This document shows, piece by piece, positions 46,931 to 59,649 of a stretch of 64,000 nt of DNA. The stretch spans positions 1,116,001 to 1,180,000 of the forward strand of contig JAZARR010000247.1 of assembly GCA_037389465.1 (NCBI GenBank). Reading direction: 5' to 3'. This DNA is from Baylisascaris procyonis (Eukaryota > Nematoda > Chromadorea > Rhabditida > Ascarididae). A program made the translations under genes and the position numbers. The first letter of the stretch is position 1. Each line of letters starts with the position of its first letter. The notes under the pieces were generated by a model. It saw only the letters and a program-made list of their open reading frames with translations, had not been told where the DNA came from and searched no databases.

Positions 46931-48720
46931 CAGCTTAAGCCCAAGAGTAGACCTAGGCGCAGGCTTAAATGTGAGTCTAAGCCTAGGCCCAAGCCTAAGC
47001 CTGAGGGTAAGCTCAATCTTAGGCCTAAGCCTAAGCAAAAGCTCTAGCGTAAACGTAGACATAAGAATAAGCATGAGCCTTAGCGTAAGCTTAAGCTTAA
47101 GCATGAGCCTAGGCTCTAAACTAAGCCCTAGCGTAAGCCTAGGCCCAAGCCCAAGCTCAAGCCCATGCCTAGGCATAAGCGCGGGGTTAACCGTGATCCT
47201 ACGCCTATGCATAAGCATAAGCCTGAGGGTAAGCTTAAGCTTAACCCTACCCCTAGGGCCAAAGACCAGGCCTAAGCCTGAAAATAAGCACAAACCTAAG
47301 CCCAAGCCTAAGCCTAAGACTTAGCCTAAGCCCTGACATGAGCGCATGCCTAGGGCTAAGCGCGGGCTTAACCGCGATCCTAGGCCTACGCATGAGCATG
47401 AGCCTGAGGGTAGGTTTAAGCTTAATCCTATGCCTAGGCCGAAAGCCCAGCCCTAAGCCTGAAAATAAGCTGAAGCCTAAGCCTAAGGCTAAGCCTAAGC
47501 CTAAGCCTAAGCCTAAGCCCAAGCCTAAGCCCTAAGCCTAAGCCTAAGCCTAAGCCCTGGATTAAGCTCATGCCTAGGCCTAAGCGCGGGCTTAACCGTG
47601 AGCCTAGGCCTACGCATGAGCATGAGCCTGACGGTAAGCTTAAGCTTAATCATATGCCCACGCCGAAAGCCCAGCCCTAAGCCTGAAAATAAGCTCAAGC
47701 CTAAGCCTAAGCCTAAGACTTAGCCTAAGCGCTGACTTCAACCCATGCCTCGGCTCAAGCGCGGACTTAACCGTGAGCCTAGGCCCACGCATAAGCATAA
47801 GTCTGAGGGTAAGCTAACTTAATCCTATGCCTAGGCCGAAAGCCCAGGCCTAAGCCTGGAAATAAGAACAAGCCTAAGCCTAAGCCTAAGCTGTGTCTTA
47901 GGCTCATGCCTAGGCCCAAGCGCGGGCTTAATCGAGAGCCTAGGCCTGCGCATGAGCATGAGCCTAAGGGTAGGCTTAAGCTTAATCCTATGCCTCGGCC
48001 GAAGGCCCAGCCCTAAGCCTGAAAATAAGCTCAAGCCTAAGCCTAAGCCTACGTTTAAGCCTAAGCCTAAGCCTAAGCCTAAGCCTAAGCCTAAGCCCTG
48101 GCTTAAGCTCATGCCTAGGCCTAAGCGCGGGCTTAACCGTGAGCCTAGGCCTACGCGTGAGCATGAGCCTGACGGTAAGCTTAAGCTTAATCATATGCCC
48201 ACGCCGAAAGCCCAGCCCTAAGCCTGAAAATAAGCTTAAGCCCAAGCCCTGCTTTAAACTCATGCCTAGGCCTAAGCGCGGGCTTAAACGTGAGCCTAGG
48301 CCTACGCATGAGCATGGGCCTGACGGTAAGCTTAAGCTTAATCATATGCCCACGCCGAAAGCCCAGGCCTAAGCCTGGAAATAAGAACAAGCCTAAGCCT
48401 AAGCATAAGCTGTGTCTTAGGATCATGCCTAGGCCCAAGCGCGGGCTTAACCGCCAGCCTAGGCCTACGCTTGCGCATGAGCCTGAGGGTAACCTTAAAC
48501 TTAATCCTATGCCTAGCCCGAAAGCCCAGGCCTAAGCCTGGTAATAAGAACAAGCCTAAGCCTAAGCTTAAGCTGTGTCTTAGGCTCATGCCTAGGCCCA
48601 AGCGCGGGCTTAATCGCGAGCCTGGGCCTGCGCATGAGCATGAGCCTAAGGGTAGGCTTAAGCGTAATCCTATGCCTAGGCCGAAAGCCCAGCCCTAAGC
48701 CTGAAAATAAGCTCAAGCCT
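46930..48720 (+). repeat. Left, degenerate part of the array: blocks of about 150-200 bp close together
   Basis: The marker GCTCATGCCTAGG or a variant occurs at about 47570, 47905, 48110, 48255, 48425 and 48590. The diverged blocks are nearly head-to-tail here with few pure hexamers between them. This suggests the block is itself a tandem satellite monomer and that the pure hexamer runs further right are later expansions. Confidence 0.8.
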
Positions 48721-49108
48721 AAGCCTAACCTAAGCCTAAGCCTAAGCCTAAGCCTAAGCTTAAGCCTAAGCTCAAGCCTAAGCCTAAGCCTAAGCCTAAG
48801 CCTAAGCCTAAGCCTACGCTTAAGCCTAAGCCTAAGCCTAAGCCTAAGCTTAAGCGTAAGCCTAAGCCTAAGCCTAAGCTTAAGCCTAAGCCTAAGCCTA
48901 AGCCTAAGCCTAAGCTTAAGCCTAAGCTCAAGCCTAAGCCTAAGCCTAAGCCTAAGCCTAAGCCTACGCTTAAGCCTGAGCCTAAGCCTAAGCCTAAGCC
49001 TAAGCCTAAGCCTAAGCCTAAGCCTAAGCTTAAGCCTAAGCCTAAGCCTAAGCCTAAGCCTAAGCCCAAGCCTAAGCCTAAGCTTAAGCCTAAGCCTAAG
49101 CCCAAGCC

Positions 49109-49255
49109 CTGGTTTAAGCTCATGCCTAGGCCTAAGCGCGGGCATAACCGTGAGCCTAGGCCTACGCATGAGCATGAGCCTGAAGGTAAGCTTAAGCTTG
49201 ATCCTATGCCTAAGCCGAAAGCCCAGCCCTAAGCCTGAAAGTAAGCTTAAGCCTA
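49109..49255 (+). repeat. Typical diverged block of about 145 bp
   Basis: A representative block starts CTGGTTTAAGCTCATGCC and ends near CCTGAAAGTAAGCTT. Read in sixes it falls almost entirely into mutated hexamers (AAGCTC, ATGCCT, AGGCCT, AAGCGC, GGGCAT, AACCGT, GAGCCT and so on). It therefore looks derived from GCCTAA by point mutation and then amplified. About 30 copies recur through the array. Confidence 0.85.
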
Positions 49256-50214
49256 AGCCTAAGCCTAAGCCTAAGCCTAAGCCTAAGCCTAAGCCTAAGC
49301 CCAAGCCTAAGCCTAAGCCTAAGCCTAAGCCTAAGCCTAAGCCTAAGCCTAAGCCTAAGCTCAAGCCTAAGCCTAAGCCTAAGCCCAAGCCTAAGCCTAA
49401 GCCTACGCTTAAGCCTAAGCCTAAGCCTAAGCCTAAGCTTAAGCGTAAGCCTAAGCCTAAGCCTAAGCCTAAGCCTAAGCCCAAGCCTAAGCCTAAGCCT
49501 AAGCCTAAGCCTAAGCCTAAGCTTAAGCTTAAGCCTAAGCCTAAGCCTAAGCCTAAGCCTAAGCTTAAGCGTAAGCCTAAGCCTAAGCCTAAGCCTAAGC
49601 CTAAGCCTAAGCCCAAGCCTAAGCCTAAGCCTAAGCTTAAGCCTAAGCCTAAGCCTAAGCCTAAGCCTAAGCCTGAACCTAAGCCTAAGCCTAAGCCTAA
49701 GCCTAAGCCTAAGCCCAAGCCCTGGTTTAAGCTCATGCCTAGGCCTAAGCGCGGGCATAACCGTGAGCCTAGGCCTACGCATGAGCATGAGCCTGAAGGT
49801 AAGCTTAAGCTTGATCCTATGCCTAAGCCGAAAGCCCAGCCCTAAGCCTGAAAATAAGCTTAAGCCTAAGCCTAAGCCTAAGCTTAAGCCTAAGCCTAAG
49901 CCTAAGCCTAAGCTTAAGCCTAAGCCTAAGCCTAAGCCTAAGCCTAAGCCTAAGCCCAAGCCCAAGCCTAAGCCTAAGCCTAAGCGTAAGCTTAAGCCTA
50001 AGCCTAAGCCTAAGCCTAAGCCTAAGCCTAAGCCTAAGCCTAAGCCTAAGCCCAAGCCCAAGCCTAAGCCTAAGCCTAAGCCTAAGCCTAAGCCTAAGCC
50101 TAAGCCTAAGCCTAAGCTTAAGCCTAAGCCTAAGCCTAAGCCTAAGCCTAAGCCTAAGCCTAAGCCTAAGCCCAAGCCCAAGCCTAAGCCTAAGCCTAAG
50201 CCTAAGCCTAAGCT

Positions 50215-50245
50215 TAAGCTTAAGCTTAAGCTTAAGCTTAAGCCT
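50215..50245 (+). repeat. Run of AAGCTT variant hexamers
   Basis: Five consecutive AAGCTT units, each itself a palindrome. Similar short runs occur at about 52491-52510, 54519-54545 and 56478-56502, at the same relative place in successive super-repeats. Confidence 0.85.
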
Positions 50246-50731
50246 AAGCCTAAGCCTAAGCCTAAGCCTAAGCCTAAGCCTAAGCCTAAGCCTAAGCCTA
50301 AGCTTAAGCCTAAGCCTAAGCCTAAGCCTAAGCCTAAGCCTAAGCCTAAGCCTAAGCCTAAGCCTAAGCCTAAGCCTAAGCCTAAGCCCAAGCGTAAGCC
50401 TAAGCCTAAGCCTAAGCCTAAGCCTAAGCCTAAGCCCAAGCCCAAGCCCAAGCCCAAGCCCAAGCCTAAGCCTAAGCCTAAGCCTAAGCCTAAGCCTAAG
50501 CCTAAGCCTAAGCCTAAGCCTAAGCCTAAGCCTAAGCCTAAGCCTAAGCCTAAGCCTAAGCCTAAGCCTAAGCCTAAGCCTAAGCTTAAGCCTAAGCCTA
50601 AGCCTAAGCCTAGGCCTAAGCCTAAGCCTAAGCCTAAGCCTAAGCCTAAGCCTAAGCCTAAGCCCTAAGCCTAAGCCTAAGCCTACGCTTAAGCCTAAGC
50701 CTAAGCCTAAGCCCAAGCCCTGGTTTAAGCT

Positions 50732-53700
50732 CATGCCTAGGCCTAAGCGCGGGCATAACCGTGAGCCTAGGCCTACGCATGAGCATGAGCCTGAAGGTAA
50801 GCTTAAGCTTGATCCTATGCCAAGGCCGAAAGCCCAGCCCTAAGCCTGAAAATAAGCTTAAGCCTAAGCCTAAGCCTAAGCCTAAGCCTAAGCCTAAGCC
50901 TAAGCCTAAGCTTAAGCCTAAGCCTAAGCCTAAGCCTAAGCCTAAGCCTAAACCTAAGCCTAAGCCTAAGCCTAAGCCTAAGCCTAAGCCTAAGCCTAAG
51001 CCTAAGCCCTAAGCCTAAGCCTAAGCCTAAGCCTAAGCCTACGCTTAAGCCTAAGCCTAAGCCTAAGCCTAAGCCTAAGCCCAAGCCTAAGCCTAAGCCT
51101 AAGCCTAAGCTTAAGCTTAAGCCTAAGCCTAAGCCCAAGCCCTCGTTTAAGCTCATGCCTAGGCCTAAGCGCGGGCATAACCGTGAGCCTAGGCCTACGC
51201 ATGAGCATGAGCCTGAAGGTAAGCTTAAGCTTGATCCTATGCCTAGGCCGAAAGCCCAGCCCTAAGCCTGAAAATAAGCTTAAGCCTAAGCCTAAGCCTA
51301 AGCCTAAGCTTAAGCCTAAGCCTAAGCCTAAGCCTAAGCCTAAGCCTAAGCCTAAGCCTAAGCTTAAGCCTAAGCCCAAGCCTTAGCCCAAGCCTAAGCC
51401 TAAGCTTAAGCCTAAGCCTAAGCCTAAGCCTAAGCCTAAGCCTAAGCCTAAGCCCAAGCCTAAGCCTAAGCCTAAGCCTAAGCCTAAGCTTAAGCCTAAG
51501 CCTAAGCCCAAGCCTAAGCCTAAGCCTAAGCCTATGCCTAAGCCTAAGCCCTAATCCTAAGCCTAAGCTTAAGCCTAAGCCTAAGCCTAAGCCTAAGCCT
51601 AAGCCTAAGCCTAAGCCCAAGCCTAAGCCTAAGCCTAAGCCTAAGCTTAAGCTTAAGCCTAAGCCTAAGCCTAAGCCTAAGCCTACGCTTAAGCCTAAGC
51701 CTAAGCCTAAGCTTAAGCCTAAGCCTAAGCCTAAGCCCAAGCCCTGGTTTAAGCTCATGCCTAGGCCTAAGCGCGGGCATAACCGTGAGCCTAGGCCTAC
51801 GCATGAGCATGAGCCTGAAGGTAAGCTTAAGCTTGATCCTATGCCAAGGTCGAAAGCCCAGCCCTAAGCCTGAAAATAAGCTTAAGCCTAAGCCTAAACC
51901 TAAGCCTAAGCCTAACCCAAGCCTAAGCCTAAGCCTAAGCCTAAGCCTAAGCCTAAGCTTAAGCCTAAGCCTAAGCCCAAGCCTAAGCCTAAGCCTAAGC
52001 CTAAGCCTAAGCCTAAGCCTAAGCCTAAGCCTAAGCCTAAGCTTAAGCCTAAGCCTAAGCCTAAGCCTAAGCCCAAGCCTAAGCCTAAGCCCTAATCCTA
52101 AGCCCAAGCTCAAGCCTAAGCCTAAGCCTAAGCCTACGCCTAAGCCTAAGGCTACGCTTAAGCCTAAGCCTAATCCTAAGCTTGAGCCTAAGCCTAAGCC
52201 TAAGCTTAAGCCTAAGCCTAAGCCTAAGCCTAAGCCTAAGCTTAAGCCTAAGCCTAAGCCTAAGCCTAAGCCCAAGCGTAAGCCTAAGCCTAAGCCTAAG
52301 CCTAAGCCTAAGCCTAAGCCTAAGCCTAAGCCTAAGCCCAAGCCCAAGCCTAAGCCTAAGCCTAAGCCTAAGCCTAAGCCTAAGCTTAAGCTTAAGCCTA
52401 AGCCTAAGCCTAAGCCTAAGCCTAAGCCTAAGCCTAAGCCTAAGCCTAAGCCTAAGCCTAAGCCTAAGCCTAAGCCTAAGCCTAAGCTTAAGCTTAAGCT
52501 TAAGCTTAAGCCTAAGCCTAAGCCTAAGCCTAAGCCTAAGCCTAAGCTTAAGCCTAAGCCTAAGCCTAAGCCTAAGCCTAAGCCTAAGCCTAAGCCTAAG
52601 CCTAAGCCAAAGCCTAAGCCTAAGCTTAAGCCTAAGCCTAAGCCTAAGCCTAGGCCTAAGCCTAAGCCTAAGCCTAAGCCTAAGCCTAAGCCTAAGCCTA
52701 AGCCTAAGCCCTAAGCCTAAGCCTAAGCCTACGCTTAAGCCTAAGCCTAAGCCTAAGCCCAAGCCCTGGTTTAAGCTCATGCCTAGGCCTAAGCGCGGGC
52801 ATAACCGTGAGCCTAGGCCTACGCATGAGCATGAGCCTGAAGGTAAGCTTAAGCTTGATCCTATGCCAAGGCCGAAAGCCCAGCCCTAAGCCTGAAAATA
52901 AGCTTAAGCCTAAGCCTAAGCCTAAGCCTAAGCCTAAGCCTAAGCCTAAGCCTAAGCTTAAGCCTAAGCCTAAGCCTAAGCCTAAGCCTAAACCTAAGCC
53001 TAAGCCTAAGCCTAAGCCTAAGCCTAAGCCTAAGCCTAAGCCTAAGCCTAAGCCTAAGCCTAAGCCCTAAGCCTAAGCCTAAGCCTAAGCCTAAGCCTAC
53101 GCTTAAGCCTAAGCCTAAGCCTAAGCCTAAGCCTAAGCCCAAGCCTAAGCCTAAGCCTAAGCCTAAGCTTAAGCTTAAGCCTAAGCCTAAGCCCAAGCCC
53201 TCGTTTAAGCTCATGCCTAGGCCTAAGCGCGGGCATAACCGTGAGCCTAGGCCTACGCATGAGCATGAGCCTGAAGGTAAGCTTAAGCTTGATCCTATGC
53301 CTAGGCCGAAAGCCCAGCCCTAAGCCTGAAAATAAGCTTAAGCCTAAGCCTAAGCCTAAGCCTAAGCTTAAGCCTAAGCCTAAGCCTAAGCCTAAGCCTA
53401 AGCCTAAGCCTAAGCCTAAGCCTAAGCTTAAGCCTAAGCCCAAGCCTTAGCCCAAGCCTAAGCCTAAGCCTAAGCTTAAGCCTAAGCCTAAGCCTAAGCC
53501 TAAGCCTAAGCCTAAGCCTAAGCCCAAGCCTAAGCCTAAGCCTAAGCCTAAGCCTAAGCTTAAGCCTAAGCCTAAGCCCAAGCCTAAGCCTAAGCCTAAG
53601 CCTATGCCTAAGCCTAAGCCCTAATCCTAAGCCTAAGCTTAAGCCTAAGCCTAAGCCTAAGCCTAAGCCTAAGCCCAAGCCTAAGCCTAAGCCTAAGCCT

Positions 53701-56700
53701 AAGCTTAAGCTTAAGCCTAAGCCTAAGCCTAAGCCTAAGCCTACGCTTAAGCCTAAGCCTAAGCCTAAGCTTAAGCCTAAGCCTAAGCCCAAGCCCTGGT
53801 TTAAGCTCATGCCTAGGCCTAAGCGCGGGCATAACCGTGAGCCTAGGCCTACGCATGAGCATGAGCCTGAAGGTAAGCTTAAGCTTGATCCTATGCCAAG
53901 GTCGAAAGCCCAGCCCTAAGCCTGAAAATAAGCTTAAGCCTAAGCCTAAACCTAAGCCTAAGCCTAACCCAAGCCTAAGCCTAAGCCTAAGCCTAAGCCT
54001 AAGCCTAAGCTTAAGCCTAAGCCTAAGCCCAAGCCTAAGCCTAAGCCTAAGCCTAAGCCTAAGCCTAAGCCTAAGCCTAAGCCTAAGCTTAAGCCTAAGC
54101 CTAAGCCTAAGCCTAAGCCCAAGCCTAAGCCTAAGCCCTAATCCTAAGCCCAAGCTCAAGCCTAAGCCTAAGCCTAAGCCTACGCCTAAGCCTAAGGCTA
54201 CGCTTAAGCCTAAGCCTAATCCTAAGCTTGAGCCTAAGCCTAAGCCTAAGCTTAAGCCTAAGCCTAAGCCTAAGCCTAAGCCTAAGCCTAAGCCTAAGCC
54301 TAAGCCTAAGCCTAAGCCCAAGCGTAAGCCTAAGCCTAAGCCTAAGCCTAAGCCTAAGCCTAAGCCTAAGCCCAAGCCCAAGCCTAAGCCCAAGCCTAAG
54401 CCTAAGCCTAAGCCTAAGCTTAAGCTTAAGCCTAAGCCTAAGCCTAAGCCTAAGCCTAAGCCTAAGCCTAAGCCTAAGCTTAAGCCTAAGCCTAAGCCTA
54501 AGCCTAAGCCTAAGCTTAAGCTTAAGCTTAAGCTTAAGCTTAAGCCTAAGCCTAAGCCTAAGCCTAAGCCTAAGCCTAAGCTTAAGCTTAAGCCTAAGCC
54601 TAAGCCTAAGCCTAAGCCTAATCCTAAGCCCAAGCCTAAGCCTAAGCCTAAGCCTAAGCTTAAGCCTAAGCCTAAGCCTAAGCTTAAGCCTAAGCCTAAG
54701 CCTAAGCCTAAGCCCTAAGCCTAAGCCTAAGCCTAAGCCTAAGCCCTAAGCCTAAGCCTAAGCCTAAGCCTAAGCCCAAGCCCTGGTTTAAGCTCATGCC
54801 TAGGCCTAAGCGCGGGCATAACCGTGAGCCTAGGCCTACGCATGAGCATGAGCCTGAAGGTAAGCTTAAGCTTGATCCTATGCCTAGGCCGAAAGCCCAG
54901 CCCTAAGCCTGAAAATAAGCTTAAGCCTAAGCCTAAGCCTAAGCTTAAGCCTAAGCCTAAGCCTAAGCCTAAGCCTAAGCTTAAGCCTAAGCCTAAGCCT
55001 AAGCCTAAGCCTAAGCCTAAGCCTAAGCCTAAGCCTAAGCCTAAGCCCTAATCCTAAGCCTAAGCTTAAGCCTAAGCCTAAGCCTAAGCCTAAGCCTAAG
55101 CCTAAGCCTAAGCCCAAGCCTAAGCCTAAGCCTAAGCCTAAGCCTAAGCCTAAGCTTAAGCCTAAGCCTAAGCCTAAGCCTGAGCCTAAGCTTAAGCCTA
55201 AGCCTAAGCCTAAGCCCAAGCCCTGGTTTAAGCTCATGCCTAGGCCTAAGCGCGGGCATAACCGTGAGCCTAGGCCTACGCATGAGCATGAGCCTGAAGG
55301 TAAGCTTAAGCTTGATCCTATGCCAAGGCCGAAAGCCCAGCCCTAAGCCTGAAAATAAGCTTAAGCCTAAGCCTAAGCCTAAGCCTAAGGCTAAGCTTAA
55401 GCCTAAGCCTAAGCCTAAGCCTAAGCCTAAGCCCTAAGCCTAAGCCTAAGCCTAAGCCTAAGCCTAAGCCTAAGCCTAAGCCCTAAGCCTAAGCCTAAGC
55501 CTAAGCCTACGCTTAAGCCTAAGCCTAAGCCTAAGCCTAAGCCTAACCCTAAGCCCAAGCCTAAGCCTAAGCCTAAGCCTAAGCCTAAGCCTAAGCCTAA
55601 GCCTAAGCTTAAGCCTAAGGCTAAGCCTAAGCCTAAGCCCAAGCCTAAGCCTAAGCCTAAGCCCTAATCCTAAGCCCAAGCTCAAGTCTAAGCCTAAGCC
55701 TAAGCCTAAGCCTAAGGCTACTCTTAAGCCTAAGCCTAAGCCTAAGCCCAAGCCCTGGTTTAAGCTCATGCCTAGGCCTAAGCGCGGGCATAACCGTGAG
55801 CCTAGGCCTACGCATGAGCATGAGCCTGAAGGTAAGCTTAAGCTTGATCCTATGCCAAGGTCGAAAGCCCAGCCCTAAGCCTGAAAATAAGCTTAAGCCT
55901 AAGCCTAAACCTAAGCCTAAGCCTAACCCAAGCCTAAGCCTAAGCCTAAGCCTAAGCCTAAGCCTAAGCTTAAGCCTAAGCCTAAGCCCAAGCCTAAGCC
56001 TAAGCCTAAGCCTAAGCCTAAGCCTAAGCCTAAGCCTAAGCCTAAGCTTAAGCCTAAGCCTAAGCCTAAGCCTAAGCCCAAGCCTAAGCCTAAGCCCTAA
56101 TCCTAAGCCCAAGCTCAAGCCTAAGCCTAAGCCTAAGCCTACGCCTAAGCCTAAGGCTACGCTTAAGCCTAAGCCTAATCCTAAGCTTGAGCCTAAGCCT
56201 AAGCCTAAGCTTAAGCGTAAGCCTAAGCCTAAGCCTAAGCCTAAGCTTAAGCCTAAGCCTAAGCCTAAGCCTAAGCCTAAGCCCAAGCGTAAGCCTAAGC
56301 CTAAGCCTAAGCCTAAGCCTAAGCCTAAGCCTAAGCCTAAGCCCAAGCCCAAGCCTAAGCCTAAGCCTAAGCCTAAGCCTAAGCCTAAGCTTAAGCTTAA
56401 GCCTAAGCCTAAGCCTAAGCCTAAGCCTAAGCCTAAGCCTAAGCCTAAGCTTAAGCCTAAGCCTAAGCCTAAGCCTAAGCTTAAGCTTAAGCTTAAGCTT
56501 AAGCCTAAGCCTAAGCCTAAGCCTAAGCCTAAGCCTAAGCTTAAGCTTAAGCCTAAGCCTAAGCCTAAGCCTAATCCTAAGCCTAAGCCCAAGCCTAAGC
56601 CTAAGCCTAAGCCTAAGCTTAAGCCTAAGCCTAAGCCTAAGCTTAAGCCTAAGCCTAAGCCTAAGCCTAAGCCCTAAGCCTAAGCCTAAGCCTAAGCCTA

Positions 56701-56753
56701 AGCCCTAAGCCTAAGCCTAAGCCTAAGCCTAAGCCCAAGCCCTGGTTTAAGCT
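50732..56753 (+). repeat. Three copies of an approximately 2.0 kb three-module super-repeat
   Basis: The CATG of each block falls at 50732, 51154, 51756, 52778, 53212, 53808, 54795, 55235, 55767 and 56754. Spacings are 422, 602, 1022; then 434, 596, 987; then 440, 532, 987. Super-repeat lengths are therefore 2046, 2017 and 1959. The block variants also recur in the first two copies (CTGGTTT, CTCGTTT, CTGGTTT with AAGGTCG). This is a higher-order repeat. Confidence 0.9.
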
Positions 56754-59649
56754 CATGCCTAGGCCTAAGCGCGGGCATAACCGTGAGCCTAGGCCTACGC
56801 ATGAGCATGAGCCTGAAGGTAAGCTTAAGCTTGATCCTATGCCTAGGCCGAAAGCCCAGCCCTAAGCCTGAAAATAAGCTTAAGCCTAAGCCTAAGCCTA
56901 AGCTTAAGCCTAAGCCTAAGCCTAAGCCTAAGCCTAAGCTTAAGCCTAAGCCTAAGCCTAAGCCTAAGCCTAAGCCTAAGCCTAAGCCTAAGCCTAAGCC
57001 CTAATCCTAAGCCTAAGCTTAAGCCTAAGCCTAAGCCTAAGCCTAAGCCTAAGCCTAAGCCTAAGCCTAAGCCCAAGCCTAAGCCTAAGCCTAAGCCTAA
57101 GCCTAAGCCTAAGCTTAAGCCTAAGCCTAAGCCTAAGCCTGAGCCTAAGCTTAAGCCTAAGCCTAAGCCTAAGCCCAAGCCCTGGTTTAAGCTCATGCCT
57201 AGGCCTAAGCGCGGGCATAACCGTGAGCCTAGGCCTACGCATGAGCATGAGCCTGAAGGTAAGCTTAAGCTTGATCCTATGCCAAGGCCGAAAGCCCAGC
57301 CCTAAGCCTGAAAATAAGCTTAAGCCTAAGCCTAAGCCTAAGCCTAAGCCTAAGCCTAAGGCTAAGCTTAAGCCTAAGCTATAGCCTAAGCCTAAGCCTA
57401 AGCCCTAAGCCTAAGCCTAAGCCTAAGCCTAAGCCTAAGCCTAAGCCTAAGCCTAAGCCTAAGCCTAAGCCTAAGCCTAAGCCTAAGCCTAAGCCTAAGC
57501 CTAAGCCTAAGCCTAACCCTAAGCCCAAGCCTAAGCCTAAGCCTAAGCCTAAGCCTAAGCTTAAGCCTAAGCCTAAGCCTAAGCCTAAGCCTAAGCTTAA
57601 GCCTAAGGCTAAGCCTAAGCCTAAGCCCAAGCCTAAGCCTAAGCCTAAGCCCTAATCCTAAGCCCAAGCTCAAGTCTAAGCCTAAGCCTAAGCCTAAGCC
57701 TAAGGCTACGCTTAAGCCTAAGCCTAAGCCTAAGCTTGAGCCTAAGCCTAAGCCTAATCTTAAGCCTAAGCCTAAGCCCAAGCCCTGGTTTAAGCTCATG
57801 CCTAGGCCTAAGCGGGGGCATAACCGTGAGCCTAGACCTACGCATGAGCATGAGCCTGAAGGTAAGCTTAAGCTTGATCCTATGCCTAGGCCGAAAGCCC
57901 AGCCCTAAGCCTGAAAATAAGCTTAAGCCTAAGCCTAAGCCTAAGCTTAAGCCTAAGCCTAAGCCTAAGCCTAAGCCTAAGCCTAAGCTTAAGCCTAAGC
58001 CTGAGCCTAAGCCTAAGCCTAAGCCTAAGCCTAAGCCTAAGCCTAAGCCCTAATCCTAAGCCTAAGCTTAAGCCTAAGCCTAAGCCTAAGCCTAAGCCTA
58101 AGCCCAAGCCTAAGCCTAAGCCTAAGCCTAAGCCTAAGCTTAAGCCTAAGCCTAAGCCTAAGCCTAAGCCTAAGCTTAAGCCTAAGCCTAAGCCTAAGCC
58201 CAAGCCCTGGTTTAAGCTCATGCCTAGGCCTAAGCGCGGGCATAACCGTGACCCTAGGCCTACGCATGAGCATGAGCCTGAAGGTAAGCTTAAGCTTGAT
58301 CCTATGCCAAGGCCGAAAGCCCAGCCCTAAGCCTGAAAATAAGCTTAGGCCTAAGCCTAAGCCTAAGCCTAAGCCTAACCCAAGCCTAAGCCTAAGCCTA
58401 AGCCTGAGCCTAAGCCTAAGCCTAAGCTTAAGCCTAAGCCTAAGCCCAAGCCTAAGCCTAAGCCTAAGCCTAAGCCTAAGCCTAAGCCTAAGCCTAAGCC
58501 TAAGCTTAAGCCTAAGCCTAAGCCTAAGCCTAAGCCCAAGCCTAAGCCTAAGCCCTAATCCTAAGCCCAAGCTCAAGCCTAAGCCTAAGCCTGAGCCTAA
58601 GGCTACGCTTAAGCCTAAGCCTAATCCTAAGCTTGAGCCTAAGCCTAAGCCTAAGCTTAAGCCTAAGCCTAAGCCTAAGCCCAAGCCCTGGTTCAAGCTC
58701 ATGCCTAGGGCTAAGCGCGGGCATAACCGTGAGCCTAGGCATACGCATGAGCATGAGCCTGAAGGTAAGCTTAAGCTTGATCCTATGCCTAGGCCGAAAG
58801 CCCAGCCCTAAGCCTGAAAATAAGCTTAAGCTTAAGCCTAAGCCTAAGCCTAAGCCTAAGCCTAAGCCTAAGCTCAAGCCTAAGCCTAAGCCTAAGCCTT
58901 AGCCTACGCTTAAGCCTAAGCCTATGCGTAAGCCTAAGCCTAAGCCTAAGCCTATGCTTAAACCTAAGCCTAAGCTTAAGCCTAAGCCTAAGCCTAAGCC
59001 TAAGCCTAAGCCTAAGCCTAAGCCTAAGCCCAAGCCTAAGCCTAAGCCTAAGCCTGAGCCTAAGCCTGAGCCTAAGCCTAAGCCTAAGCCTAAGCCTAAG
59101 CCTAAGCCTAAGCCTAAGCTTAAACCTAAGCCTAAGCCTGAGCCTAAGCCTACGCTTAAGCCTAAGCCTAAGCCTAAGCTTGAGCCTAAGCCTAAGCCTA
59201 AGCTTAAGCCTAAGCCTAGGCCTAAGCCCAAGCCCTGGTTTAAGCTCATGCCTAGGCCTAAGCGCGGGCATAACCGTGAGCCTAGGCCTACGCATGAGCA
59301 TGAGCCTAGGCCTACGCATGAGCATGAGCCTGAAGGTAAGCTTAAGCTTAATCATATGCCCACGCCGAAAGCCCAGCCCTAGCCTGAAAATAAGCTCAAG
59401 CCTAAGCCTAAGCCTAAGCCTAAGCCTAAGCTTAAGCCTAAGCCTAAGCCTAAGCCTAAGCCCTGGTTTAAGCTCATGCCTAGGCCTAAGCGCGGGCATA
59501 ACCGTGAGCCTAGGCCTACGCATGAGCATGAGCCTAGGCCTACGCATGAGCATGAGCCTGACGGTAAGCTTAAGCTTAATCATATGCCCACGCCGAAAGC
59601 CCAGCCCTAAGCCTGAAAATAAGCTCAAGCCTAAGCCTAAGCCTAAGCC

